A stretch of DNA of 47,500 nt from Cristatella mucedo (taxonomy: Eukaryota > Bryozoa > Phylactolaemata > Cristatellidae), in the NCBI GenBank assembly GCA_009760855.2, contig WPIO01000168.1, forward strand, positions 1 to 47,500, given 5' to 3'. Positions 1 through 9,586 of the stretch are shown piece by piece. The position numbers and the translations under genes are program-made. Under the pieces are notes generated by a model that did not search any database, had not been told where the DNA came from, and saw only the letters and a list, made by a program, of their open reading frames with translations. How positions within the stretch are numbered: the stretch's first letter is position 1; each line of letters opens with the position of its first letter.

Positions 1-326
1 GGTGTATGGATTTCGGTGCATGTTGCTATAGACATTCGTACCTGGTTGCTATTCAGTTCTGGCTGCAGCACTAGTTACAGTTATTTCAATGTAGCTGACA
101 TGTAAGGTTTAAATAGAATCAGGACGAATACATATACTATGTTTATCTCCGACACCATAATTTAAAAATGCAATTAGTGGGCACAATACCACTGTTTGTA
201 ATGAACAAATCCATTAGCAAAACGTAGCACCCTCATACAGTATTACATCTTAATTTTTATCATCTTAGCCATATTAACAGAAATATATGCAAATGCACAC
301 CGGATAATGAAGTCAGATCGCCTAGC
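1..326. other. no recognisable feature
   Basis: AT-rich DNA with frequent stops in all frames. It does not match the LINE, SINE or LTR families seen elsewhere in the window. Confidence 0.5.
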
Positions 327-868
327 CCCTCCCAGAAATTTGACCGTGTGTCTCCTTTCTAAAAGACCTAGGATGGCTGCCGGTTGATCGACGGATACAG
401 AGCAAAGTTCTTAAGCTGACCCACAAGGCCTGCCACAGCTTGACTCTTACATACCTAGCTGAACTGCTGCGCCAGTTTTCAGCCTTCTCATGCCCTCAGG
501 TTCTGCATGGACCACAAATTAGCTGCTCCTTCCCGCTTAAGACCGTTTGGCGACAGAATCTTTTGCTATGAAGGTCCTAATTGTGGACGATTCGTACGCA
601 ACGAACAACTACTCTCCTGCTACCGACTCTGGGCACAGCCCTTTCCAGCGGGTCCTGAGCTCTACTTTCCATGCTGCTCACTACCCACTGCTCTCCTACT
701 CTGCTATCTTCCCACTTTCTCTCTTTGTGTGAGATGAAGTATGCTGGCCTACTAATGCATCGACTGAAAGCCGCTTAGGCTGTGAGTGTGCCATACAAAA
801 CCTCCAGCGTAACACCAACATACTTGTGGCATTGTGGAGTTACAGACAGAGATTAATACATAAATGAT
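327..868 (+). mobile_element. LINE-B 3' fragment (end of RT frame plus 3' UTR)
   Basis: Five-prime truncated LINE-B copy. It starts at the FDHVSPLL-type segment of the reverse-transcriptase C-terminus, continues through the ELGWLPV-like stretch and runs to the family's 3' end (GAGTTACAGACAGAGAT). It matches the fragments at 12392-13052 and 40172-40727 and, in reverse, 42984-43462. The reading frame is broken by several stops, so it is a dead copy. Confidence 0.85.
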
Positions 869-1384
869 TACCTTCATCGGTGGGTTCGCAAATCCCAAGT
901 TATTCAGCTTCCATTCATGAAATATTTCCTCCAACCGCGAGATAAATCTGTAAAAGAAATGTAGTCACCCGAGACCTTGTAGGTGCTGCTGTGCTGCACT
1001 CCAGCATGTTGTCCATAGACACGGTCCAATATACTGCTATCAGCTGTGACTCCACCCACGCATTAACCTAGCAAGACACAAAATCTTCTTTCTATCTCTT
1101 TCGGCCAAACGTCTGCCTTTGGCGATCAACACTAAACATGCATGCACGAATAGCGATGCAAACCATGCAAAATCGATCGGTTCCACATAGAGTCCACTGT
1201 TTTTCCTTTTTTGACCGCGTTGGCAAAGGCACGCCGAAATAAAGACTTGAGCTCAAATGCGCATGTGCTAAAGCCTGCTTCAGACTAATAGACCAGGCGA
1301 CACTCTAACAACAACAGCACATTTCACGAGAGTCAGCTCATAAAATAGCACTGGACAAAATCCCTGTGGCCTATCTGTATTACC
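869..1384. other. no recognisable feature
   Basis: No gene, SINE or LINE similarity seen; only short random open frames. Confidence 0.4.
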
Positions 1385-1420
1385 CTTGCAGCAAATCTAA
1401 AGCGCCTAGAAAGAGATTGA
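1385..1420 (+). mobile_element. LINE-A 3'-tail relic
   Basis: Holds the TTGCAGCAAAT ... AAAGCGCCTAGAAAGAGATTGA segment that precedes the LINE-A 3' hairpin loop. Similarity stops half way through the hairpin and no ATT tail remains. Confidence 0.6.
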
Positions 1421-2167
1421 TTTAGGTTGCTTAGCGTGTAGCAGGATATTCAACTGGGAGTCTATGAAGCAAGCACGTCAGGCGAGATACTGGGTTGTGC
1501 ACTGCTTGCAGCAGCGGTCGAAAACCGAACTAAACTTAAATCACATACAGGGCAATACCCTGCTGCGGAACTCCGGAAACACGTGAACCGAGGTAATGTC
1601 ACACAACCGTTTTCCTTAAAAAACAATATCAGATCAGATGCTTCATTTCCTAGCACCAAAAATACATTAATTAAAAATAACACATTCTTAACCGCTTTTA
1701 AATCTTGAGACAATGTGTTGCAAGAAGCTACGACTATGGTATATTTGCCAAGCGTCACCCAAGACTCCTTAGTCTGAGCTCCACCCACTGCTATGTCGGT
1801 CCTCCTATCAGGAAAGGCTCTCTCGCACCCCGAGCTCACCACCCTTGGGTATATCGGATGCTGCTGCCGGGCAAGTTAGTACATCCTGCTGAACCGGTTG
1901 ACGAGTACGATCAGCTCACGTGACCTATCCGGCTAAGCCACCGGTAATAGGGCTTCCGTTTTGGGTTTTGGATATCGCGCGACGGTAGACTTGCACTCTA
2001 GTACTTCAGCTGGCTCCCTCCTTCATCCGACAGCGGCTCATTTCTGAAGCTACAGCGAGGCTTAGAGCAGACCGACTTGAAGCTAATTGCTTACGCCAGC
2101 TGGTACCACATCCAAACCGACAGTGTTTGCAGGCGGGCCTTACTTGGGATGGTACTAAACTGAGAGG
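1421..2167. other. no recognisable feature
   Basis: Open frames here (up to 126 codons on the minus strand at 1462-1842) show no family motif. I see no convincing gene or repeat. Confidence 0.4.
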
Positions 2168-2297
2168 TGGAGAACAGGTGCTCTCCCCGACGAAGGTCTG
2201 GCTGAGGACGTGGGGCTCGAGCCCCGAGGTATATGTGAAGCGCCTGAATAGAGATTAAGTTCTCTTGGGGCGCTATATAAATGAATTATATTTTTTA
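2168..2297 (+). mobile_element. SINE-1 copy
   Basis: tRNA-derived SINE, 5' end degraded. The CTCCCCGACGAAGGTCTGG segment, the box-B-like GGGCTCGAGCCCC and the tail (GAAGCGCCTGAATAGAGATT, then TTCTCTTGGGGCGCTATATAA and ATGAATTATATT) match the other SINE-1 copies closely. Confidence 0.85.
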
Positions 2298-2408
2298 ACA
2301 GCTGAAATGTTGGCATGCTACCTCAGTCATGCTATATAAAAGCCCTGAATATTGATTGCGTTTCCTTTATTATTTTATGTACGTACCTGATGTGTCATAA
2401 TTTACACT

Positions 2409-2960
2409 TAATAATAATAATAATAACAATAACAAGATACTTGATAAAGCGCCCTTGAAGAACTCAATCTCGTTCTACGTGTTTTACATTTGCTGCAAAG
2501 GAAACACGATTGAATCGTGATTAATATCATGCTTGATAAACAACACATGAAAAACATGGTTATGGGTGACATGCACGGGGTCAGCATGCAAGTGTTGTTA
2601 GTGGCAGCATGCAGCAACAGTGTAAGCACGCATGAGCCCATAAAGGACGAGTCACATGGACTCACTCAATCAATGCTGTGCTAAACAGCTGCTTTTTTTA
2701 ATTTCTTTTTAAATGTGGTCAAGTCAGGAGATGTCGTGACTGAAGTCGGGAGTGAGTTCCAGGCATTGGGAGCATACGAACTAAATGCACGGTCTCCAAA
2801 GGATTTGATGTTTGCACGAGGCATCGGTAAATAGTTTGATTCCGAAATGCGGGTGGTACGACGCTTAGCCTGGTGGGGCAGTAAATCTGTTAGGTAAGCT
2901 GGAGCCAAAGAATGGAGGCACTTCAAAGTGAGCGACATAACCCTGAGAGACCAGTTGAGA
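2409..2960 (-). mobile_element. LINE-A 3' fragment
   Basis: Minus-strand copy read from right to left. It covers the reverse-transcriptase C-terminus (LHSLAPAYLTDLLPHQAK, FGDRAFSSYAPNAWNSLP, TSPDLTTFKKKLK), a 3' UTR rich in GTGCATG/GCATGCTGAC motifs, the GCG...CGC tail hairpin and an ATT-type tail at the left edge. Its reading frame ends at about 2681 next to an A-rich tract (plus-strand TTTTTTT), close to but not exactly where other copies end. Confidence 0.85.
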
Positions 2961-3365
2961 AAGTATAACTGCGTAGCATAGCGCCGGTCCGGCTTAATTT
3001 TAGGAAACACGAGAGCTGCTCGGCCGAATAGCGCCTTTGTCTTCCCTTGAAAGACACCTGCGCGAGGCAGTGCGCAAGAAATCTTGGCGGTCGCTGTAGG
3101 ATTATGAGGCTGGCTGACGTCGGACGACCTGTCCACCCCACGCTTGGTCTGAAGTTCTTGGAAGTCGCAGTGTGCACCTCCGCGCGTGCGACAGTTTCTG
3201 GAATCCTTTCTGTATGACCGGAGGATGGACTGTCTTTGTGTCACCAGCGATCGACAGCCAGGAGGCAGCGAGAGCCGGCGCCAGAAGGCGATCTCTGCGG
3301 ACACCACTAAATACGTTCGCAAAGCGCCCGAGGCTCGCATTTTCCGTTCGTGTTAATATATATAA
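2961..3365. other. unassigned sequence beside a LINE-A fragment
   Basis: The minus-strand frame of the neighbouring LINE-A fragment stays open to 3340. The extra ~120 residues do not resemble the LINE-A protein at this point, so the opening is probably fortuitous. Confidence 0.35.
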
Positions 3366-3510
3366 ATATAATTCATTTGTTGTATGGCGCTCTAAGAGAG
3401 CTTAATCTCTATTCAGGCGATTGACATGTGCCACGCCGCTCGAGCCCACGACCTCGGCCTGACCTGGGTCACGGCGACAAGCTTAACCACTGAGCCAATT
3501 CAGCTCGGCA
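3366..3510 (-). mobile_element. SINE-1 copy (complement)
   Basis: Reversed SINE-1: ATTCATTTGT tail side, AGCTTAATCTCTATTCAGGC hairpin side, GCTCGAGCCCACGACCTC (box B region), then the box A side ending in CAGCTCGGCA, which is the 5' terminus of the family. Confidence 0.85.
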
Positions 3511-3544
3511 TGTGCGCGTGTGGTCCCGGCAAAGGGATTTGTCG

Positions 3545-4290
3545 CTATGATGTGGTATTCGGGCTACTCGAGTGCCTCCTGAGCGGAGGCAGGGAGAGGG
3601 GCTGTTTTCGTTTGGCAACATTGGGCCTCCGTGTACCCGCCTTCGAGTGAGGTTCAAGCATAATCTTAGTTCTCCGGTAGGGAGTTAAGGTACGGTGAAG
3701 TGACGATCGGGAGGGGGGCCTCGGCGCTTTACATGGAAACTGTTGCACGCCTGAACCGACGTCGCAAATCGCGTGCCTTGTCGTTCGGTCCCTCCCTCTA
3801 TGCGGGTGGCGCTCCAGCGCAGACGCAGGCGAACTAAGTAGGGCTGGGGGGTGCACTTCCCAGAAAAGAGCGTGCGTCGCTGCAAGAGCTCGGCAGGAAC
3901 GCGTAAATAAGAGCTCGCTAGACGCGAAGCGACACCGTGCATCCGACTGAGATGCGAATAAAGTTCGCCGGCAACAAAATCCTCTCGCGGCGGCGATTTT
4001 CGACTCGCACCAGCGACGACGTCGACGCGCTCGCGACCGTCCAGGTCGCGAGCGCATCTGACTGAAGCTCGAGGCTGCGCGGCCGGAAGGCGTGCTCGTT
4101 TCGCGCTCACGCTCCGAACCGCCAGCCAGCCGCAAGTAGGCGACGCACTGCCGAAGCAGCGCTGCTGAAGTTCGCCCGTCGCCATCTCGCCGGCAAGCGA
4201 GCGTGCGGCGTTAAATGCAGCGACCGAAGTGGGCTGCGGAGGTCGACGCCGGATGCTACAATGTACGCGCGTACGCTTTTTTCGCGGCAT
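3545..4290. other. GC-rich, CpG-dense block
   Basis: About 750 bp of CpG-rich DNA amid AT-rich flanks. Two overlapping minus-strand frames (3545-4135, 196 codons; 3685-4290, 201 codons) are Arg/Ala/Ser-rich, as expected from GC-rich DNA, and have no recognisable domain. A perfect 12-bp palindrome GTACGCGCGTAC lies at 4263-4274. It could be a CpG-island promoter or first exon; no gene can be assigned. Confidence 0.4.
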
Positions 4291-4676
4291 CGCTATTTAG
4301 GCATGCGTGAATTTTTTTTTAAGGTTACCGGGCCGAAAGGACGCTAAGCGATGAGACATGCAAGATAGGACACCAAGATTTCGTGCAGGTGCCACGAGAG
4401 ATACTCTAGCTAGCGAGTCCATTTTGAGTGAAAGGATTTTCAACATTCGAGCCACGCTAGATTTTCCCTAAACTAGTTACTTAGTTTTATCGTTCATTCG
4501 ATTTGGTAAAGTATGTTTCCATCCAAGTGCAAATGCTAGCAGTACGTGCGGCGAGAAAGCTGTACGAGTTTAACGTCCTGGATGGCTGGGACTGATCATA
4601 GCTCAAGTACAGCTGCATGCTCTAAACATACAAACGGAAGAATAGATTGTGCTTGACGGCGACACCGGTATGGAGA
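4291..4676. other. no recognisable feature
   Basis: No coding or repeat signature recognised. Confidence 0.4.
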
Positions 4677-4775
4677 TAATAATAAAAATAATAATACACT
4701 TGATAAAGTGCGCTCAGATAACTCAATCTCTTTCTAGGCACTTTACATTTGCTGGTAATGAAATGATTGTAAACC
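4677..4775 (-). mobile_element. LINE-A 3'-tail fragment
   Basis: Complement of the LINE-A 3' end: AATAATAAAAATAATAATAC (complement of the ATT tail), then AAAGTGCGCTCAGATAACTC, then CTAGGCACTTTACATTTGCT. In sense orientation the outer hairpin arms read GTGC and GCAC, a compensatory change from the usual GCGC/GCGC. Confidence 0.8.
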
Positions 4776-4808
4776 TCCCGGTACTGAGTACAGTTAAAAG
4801 CATGGCAA

Positions 4809-4868
4809 AATCTGGTAAAGGAAATATGTTCAAAATATATCTGGTAAAGGAAATACGAAGCTCAAAAT
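4809..4868. repeat. short imperfect tandem duplication
   Basis: TCTGGTAAAGGAAATA occurs twice, about 29 bp apart, with AT-rich filler between. Two units only. Confidence 0.6.
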
Positions 4869-5151
4869 GTCAGCGCATGACAATTGCAATCGAAGTGCCA
4901 GGGTCGACGTAAGTAGAACATATTAGCATTGTCTATAAATTACATCGTTGATTTACATGCTCGTGAGCCTTTTGAAGGGCAGTTGCTGTCAAAAAAAGTT
5001 CACAAAGCCAAGGCAGGATCTGAGAGTTAAAATCTGAATTAACCAACGGGCAGCAGAAGACTGAATTTAGTGCAGCAGCTCAGCAGGCTTTGAATGAGCT
5101 AAGCCGAGCTCGGCGGTGCAATTCCCTGCGATTACGAACTTGGAACTTTGA

Positions 5152-5318
5152 TTGGGCCACGATAGCCCTGGAGGTAAGGTGACTCACTCTTCGCGACCGA
5201 GATCTTGGCTTTGAATCTTGCATTGGGCGATCCTTTATTGCCAACTGCAAGAGGTGATGACAGCCGCTAAGGCACTTTTGACGCTTTGAAAAATGAGTTT
5301 GATAAATCAGCTAATAAT
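5152..5318 (+). mobile_element. SINE-2 copy (degraded)
   Basis: Matches the better copies at 20098-20250 and 32836-33027: GGTAAGGTGACTCA, a box-B-like TTTGAATCTTGC, GGGCGATCCTTTATTGCCA, CTGCAAG, and the tail GATAAATCAGCTAATAATG. Box B is mutated from the pol III consensus. Confidence 0.7.
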
Positions 5319-5454
5319 GTCTGAACCTCGGTTATGAACTATGAGCTCAATTATGAAAATTAAAAGTGGCAATTTACCTTCAACTACGAGCCGCTTATGA
5401 AACAGCAAGCTGAGTTTTGTGAGAAGTGTGATTTCTGATTATTCTATTGCGTAT

Positions 5455-5549
5455 CACTTTGCAGCAAATGTAAAGCGCCTAGAAAGAGATTAAGTTCTCT
5501 GAGGGCGCTTTATCAAGTGCAATATTATTATTATTATTATTATTATTAT
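5455..5549 (+). mobile_element. LINE-A 3'-tail fragment with (ATT)n
   Basis: Clean consensus tail: CAGCAAATGTAAAGCGCC, AGAAAGAGATTAAGTTCTCT, GAGGGCGCTTTATCAAGTGC, then about nine ATT units. The LTR element at 5550 begins directly at the end of this microsatellite. Confidence 0.85.
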
Positions 5550-5765
5550 TGTAGTTTGACATTCTCTAAGCGGCAGGTACGCGATACTACACAGAACACC
5601 AAAGCGGGCTCAAAGACGTTTGTTCATGTGGACGCCACTGCAGGCCAGTACGCGACTGCCCGCCCGGCGTCATTGACTCGACCACCGGGCCTTTGCCGCC
5701 GTTGCTTATATACAACTGCCTTAAATTGTTACAGTGCATAATCCGACGACAGTTTCATAATCTCA
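5550..5765 (-). repeat. LTR (3' LTR of the 5550-7534 element)
   Basis: 216 bp with TG...CA ends. Read on the minus strand it has a TATA-like TATATAAG about 55 nt from its start. It matches 7164-7326 plus 7476-7534 nearly end to end and serves as the SINE-free version of the right-hand copy. Confidence 0.6.
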
Positions 5766-6060
5766 AAATTTCCCTCGATCTCAGAATCAAATGGGGCAAC
5801 AACAAAAAAGGCATTACAACAGCTCTATAATAATACAAGCCGCCCTGAACTGACTTCATATCTAGCTCGAGGCCAGGCAACGGCCGCTCGGAGGAGGCAA
5901 CTGAAAACACAGCCTTTGCTAACTTGCCGGCTATATATGGCACGAGCTTTGCCACGTCGCCGAACCATACGTTTTTCTACCGCGAAACCAATCTTCAGTG
6001 CGGAACCAGTCTCTGCCGCCGCAGGAGCTTCCGGGCATCCGCCTTAACGCCGGCCGCTGT

Positions 6061-7139
6061 CTAGTGGACTGCAACCGGTGTCACCTCTCGCGTCGCTCGT
6101 GAGAGGCGACAGTGCCTCGAGCTTCGGCTCCTGTGTACGACTGCTTTTATCTCTGCTCCGTCGGCCACTGCTGCGCCACAGCCTTCGGTCTCTCGGCGCA
6201 CACCTGCCGCGCCTCCTCGACCGGCGTCTCGCTCCTCTCGTCTTCTGCAAGGCCCCTCGCGTGTCTCCGACCGCTCGGCAATCATCTCGTGTGCCCTCTC
6301 GGCGAGCGTCTCGCCCGCCTCCTTAGCGGGCGCTTCACGCACTTACACCGACGCTAGCGCTTCGCTCCATGCCGCCGTCACCTCCAAAACCATTAGCGCC
6401 GAGTTGCTTGCCATCGGCGCTGTCTCGCTCTCTACCGATGCTTTCCCAGTTACCGCCGCCACCTCTCTGGTTGACAGAGTCTCCTCTCTGGCAGACAGAG
6501 TCTCCTCTCTGGCAGACACTGCCGTCTCCCCGCTGGATGCTGCCGTCGCTCTGCCGGACGCTGCCGTCTCTTTTCGGACACTGCTACTGTGCCGGACACT
6601 ACACTGATTCTGTGCCGGACGCTGCAGACTATATGCCGGATACCTCGCCTCGCTCGTGGATGACGCCTCTGCGGGGTCCACCGGCGTCCCTACTGGCTCT
6701 GCCTTCGTCGCCCGGCACACTGTTGGCGATTGCTGCTTCCACTTCCAGTTGCTCTTGTTGGCCTTCTCAGTCCGACCAGCGTTTATCAAATCGGAATGCA
6801 GCAGCAGCCCTTTATCGGCTTCCACCTACAACCGCATCTGTGCTATCGCCTCCGCTTTCTTGGCACTCTGCAAGTCCGACCACGGAAGCCTCTCCTCACC
6901 TTCAGGGCTTGCAAACACCTTCAAAAGTGTTGCACGCACCTTGGCGTAGTCCTCTTGCACCGAGTCACGAAGGCTCGCAGCGAACGTTAATGCACGGCCT
7001 GCCAGGAACATAAACATGTAAATATGACACAAAGCTGGATCAACACATCTTGCTAGAAGCCTCCACTCCGAGTTGAGCAGCCAGCTTTCGAAGTCGTCCC
7101 CGACGTAGTAGTATTGCAGCATCATCTGGCGCAGGCCAC
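6061..7139 (-). pseudogene. gag-like frame of LTR element, two in-frame stops
   Basis: One minus-strand frame runs about 355 codons from 7125 to 6061, broken only by a TAG at about 6826-6828 and a TAA near 6343. The N-terminal ~70 residues resemble a Ty3-type Gag capsid segment: VGDDFESWLLNSEWRLLA, then MFMFLAGRALTFAASL, then VQEDYAKVRATLLKVFAS. This follows the family's FxxWLxxFE ... FLxGxALxxxxSL ... DYxxLxxxLxxxF pattern. The second half is Ala/Arg/Glu/Ser-rich with a short repeat (REETLSAREETLSTRE). No zinc knuckle or protease is visible. A stop codon lies just upstream of the first Met pair. I infer a decayed structural protein; the match is from family pattern only. Confidence 0.55.
6462..6560. 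repeat. 21-bp tandem repeat inside the gag-like frame
   Basis: The unit CAGAGTCTCCTCTCTGG is repeated at 21-bp spacing and then decays. It encodes the SAREETL repeat on the minus strand, so the array keeps the frame. Confidence 0.7.
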
Positions 7140-7163
7140 TCTACCGCGCCTGCCGAAATAGCT

Positions 7164-7534
7164 TGTAGTTTGACATTCTCTAAGTGGCAGGTAAGCGATA
7201 CCACACAGAACACCGAAGCGGGCTCAAAAACGTTCATTCACGAGGACGCCACAGCGGACCAGTGCGCGACTGCCCCGCCGGGCGTCCTCGACTCGACCCC
7301 TCCCCCGGCCTTTACCGCCGTTGCTTGCCGAGCTGGTCTGGTCTAGCGGTTAAGGTGCTCGCCCCGACCAAGGTCTGACTGAGGTCGTGGGCTCGAGCCC
7401 CGAGGCGTATGTGGAGCGCCTGAATAGAGATTAAGATCTCTTGGGGCGCTATATAAATGAATTATTATTATTATTTATAGACTGCTGCCATAAATCGCAA
7501 CAGCCCGTAATCCAACGACAGTGTCATAATTTCA
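7164..7534 (-). repeat. LTR (5' LTR), interrupted by SINE-1
   Basis: Same ends as the 5550-5765 copy. A SINE-1 (7327-7475) separates ...CCGCCGTTGCTT from TATAGACTGCTGCC, the point where the other LTR reads GTTGCTTATATACAACTGCC. Confidence 0.6.
7327..7475 (+). mobile_element. SINE-1 copy, complete, inside LTR
   Basis: Best-bounded SINE-1: begins GCCGAGCTGGTCTGGTCTAG, box A region TGGTCTAGCGGTTAAGG, box B region GGGCTCGAGCCCC, tail AGCGCCTGAATAGAGATTAA then GATCTCTTGGGGCGC and ATGAATTATTATTATTATT. The empty site in the partner LTR fixes its borders. The head looks like a tRNA Glu/Asp type (inference). Length is about 149 bp. Confidence 0.9.
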
Positions 7535-8089
7535 AAATAGCCAAAACTATGAGCGGCATTATTGCACGACGCACAATCTGGCTACTACGTAGAAAACGAG
7601 CCTGGCCGTAGTCGCTCTCTTGGAATGACGGTCTGTCATTCGGTGAATCCCCGTGCTGAGCTAGTATATGCTTGCAAGCGACTCTGTCGGAAGTCACCTG
7701 TCGTATTGGCCGTAATAAACATGTAACACTTATATCGCTGCGAGCATAAAATCGAGCAATGTGTCCTTGATAGGTGCATTGCGAGCTTCCGACGTCTACG
7801 TATTGAACGCGTCGTGCCGCCACCACTACTAGCGAGGGTTTCGTGGTCATAACAGCCGAGCTTCCGGAAGCAAGTTAAAAAATTTGCTATGTACCTGCTG
7901 ATTATCCGGAATTTCGCTCGCTCGCTTAGAAAATGACAGCGGCGACTAGATTCTCTTATTTAAATGCTTTTGACACTTGAACATGCAGAACCGGTCACAG
8001 TACGGAATTTAAAAAGATTGTTAGCTGTTTCTGAATTGAAGCAATTTTAAACAGGATAAGCCGCACATGAGAAATAACTATAATGATAT
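7535..8089. other. no recognisable feature
   Basis: Flank of the LTR element; a 108-codon minus-strand open frame (7524-7850) has no recognisable motif. Confidence 0.35.
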
Positions 8090-8262
8090 AGTGAGACTAA
8101 TCATATAGCTTTGGGTCCTAAGAGAACTAAATTTCTTTCTTGGGCCGTTACACGTCCTGTAACGGAAACATCTTAATTGGACAGTGACTGCATGCACAGT
8201 GTTAGATCACATAGGGTCATGAAGGACACTGTCAATTGACTCAGCAAATGCTGGTAGGTACT
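8090..8262 (-). mobile_element. LINE-A 3' end, strongly decayed
   Basis: Residual order of LINE-A 3' landmarks in reverse: a tail-like CCTAAGAGAACTAAATTTC, a GTTACACG.CCTGTAACGG segment, CTGCATGCACAGTGTTAG, CATGAAGGACACTGTCA and CAGCAAATGCTG. Many substitutions, so an old copy. Confidence 0.5.
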
Positions 8263-8493
8263 GGATTGGTTTCTGGTTCTTTTAAATGGCGTACACATTT
8301 TCCTTAACCGCTTCCAGGTTTGCACCTTATCTAGCGATCCTTTTGATCGTCTAGCGTAACGCTTCTCAAGCTTCTTTATCGACAAGATAGACGAAATATC
8401 AGGGAGTCCGTCCTCTTAGGGTGGCAGTATACCGCTATGGATTCATGTACATCAATTCCGTGCGAAACTCCAATGTCTACATTCTAGGAGTGA

Positions 8494-8551
8494 CTTAGTG
8501 ACCTCGTCCTGAAGTTCGTATCCTTAGTGACCTCGTCCTGAAGTTCGTATC
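8494..8551. repeat. perfect 29-bp tandem duplication
   Basis: Two identical adjacent copies of a 29-bp unit starting CTTAGTGACCTCGTCCTGAA, at 8494-8522 and 8523-8551. Identity implies a recent duplication. Confidence 0.9.
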
Positions 8552-8664
8552 CCAGTCAGAGAAGGTAACAAGTCCGTAAGACCCTATTCCCACTGTCCTG
8601 CTACGACGATGTACGGGTCTACTGCTGTTCTACATAACTAACGCCTTCAATATGACATTAGTCA

Positions 8665-8710
8665 AAGGTCATGTCCCTAAACCTTAAATAAGGTGTAGGG
8701 ACATGACCTT
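8665..8710. repeat. near-perfect 46-nt hairpin at a LINE-B junction
   Basis: Arms AAGGTCATGTCCCTA and TAGGGACATGACCTT are exact reverse complements (15 bp). After a single A/G mismatch a 5-bp inner stem (ACCTT/AAGGT) closes a 4-nt loop. It lies at the 5' edge of the LINE-B fragment that starts near 8711. Confidence 0.85.
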
Positions 8711-9586
8711 ATCAAACTCCTTGGTCCGTTGCTGTTCTCCATTTATATCCAACCTCTGGGAAAAGTTATACAGCCCCAAGGAATTTGATAATGACGATAC
8801 TCAGCTGTATTTGTCATTTAAACCATCGGAACCTGCTGGGGTGACTAATAAACTAAATGCTTGCCTTGCCGACATTCGATCCGGGATGTCGGAAATTTGC
8901 ATTGACTAAATGCCGATAAAATCGGACTACTGATCGTAGGACATTCTAAGTGCTAGGCTGGACTAAAGAGTTTTGCTCTTCTAATAGGGGGTGCTGTTGT
9001 GCAGTCACCACTATGTGGTCGGGATTTAAGTGTCGCCTTCGACAGCTGCCTAAATTTTGAAAGCTTCGCTAAGAAGACTGCTTCCACAGCTAGTCATCAC
9101 ATCCGATCCTTATCTAAAATAGGAACGGTGTCTAGCAAAAGATTTACCTAACTCCTTAGTTTCAGACTCGGCTAAATTATTGTAATTCCTTTTTAGCTGG
9201 GCTACCAAAAAAGTCATTATGCAACTGCAGCCGGCTATGAATATGGCTGCAAGGCTAGTTTGAAAATTTCAGAGATTTGACCGTTTGTCTCCTTTGCTAA
9301 AAGAGCTAGGATGGCTGCCGGTATATCAGCGGGTACAGCGTAAAGTTATTAGACTAACCCACAAGGCGTGGCTGTTCATATATCGCCGAACTGCAGCACC
9401 AGTTTCAGCTTTCTCGCGCCCTCACGTCCTGTATGGATACCAAATTTGCCGATCCATTCCTCCCTTATGGCAGTTGGCGACAGAAGCTATCCACTATCAT
9501 AGTTTTTACGAAACGACAGGTACTTTCATGCTGCCCGCTATGGCACTGTCTTTGCAGCCGTCCTAAACGGCTACTTCTACGAAACT
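8711..9586 (+). mobile_element. LINE-B fragment, left part (split by solo LTR)
   Basis: Reverse-transcriptase region from just before motif C (DDTQLYLSFKPSE, catalytic DD kept) to the ELGWLPV-like stretch, with many stops. The sequence stops at CTACTTCTAC and resumes at 9897 with CTACTCACTACCTCAACTGG, as in uninterrupted LINE-B copies. Confidence 0.85.

Larger units (their letters stand above)
5550..7534 (-). mobile_element. LTR retrotransposon with gag-like frame and no visible pol
   Basis: Two direct repeats (5550-5765 and 7164-7534, the second enlarged by a SINE) flank 1.4 kb of internal sequence. Both start TGTAGTTTGACATTCTCTAA and end CATAAT(C/T)TCA on the + strand, so they have TG...CA ends. 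The gag-like frame is on the minus strand, making 7164-7534 the 5' LTR. In the minus sense a purine stretch GAGGGAAATTT lies just before the 3' LTR, a possible polypurine tract. I see no standard tRNA primer site next to the 5' LTR, no protease, RT or integrase motif, and no clear target duplication. The repeats differ at roughly one site in eight by eye. Known background: gag-only or pol-deleted LTR elements move with help from relatives. Confidence 0.6.

Noticed and set aside
507-737. 76-codon open frame near the left end
   Set aside because: It is a shifted frame of the LINE-B 3' fragment and is not a gene.
3545-4290. Two ~200-codon minus-strand frames
   Set aside because: Arg/Ser/Ala-rich in GC-rich DNA, overlapping in different frames, no domain; composition explains them.
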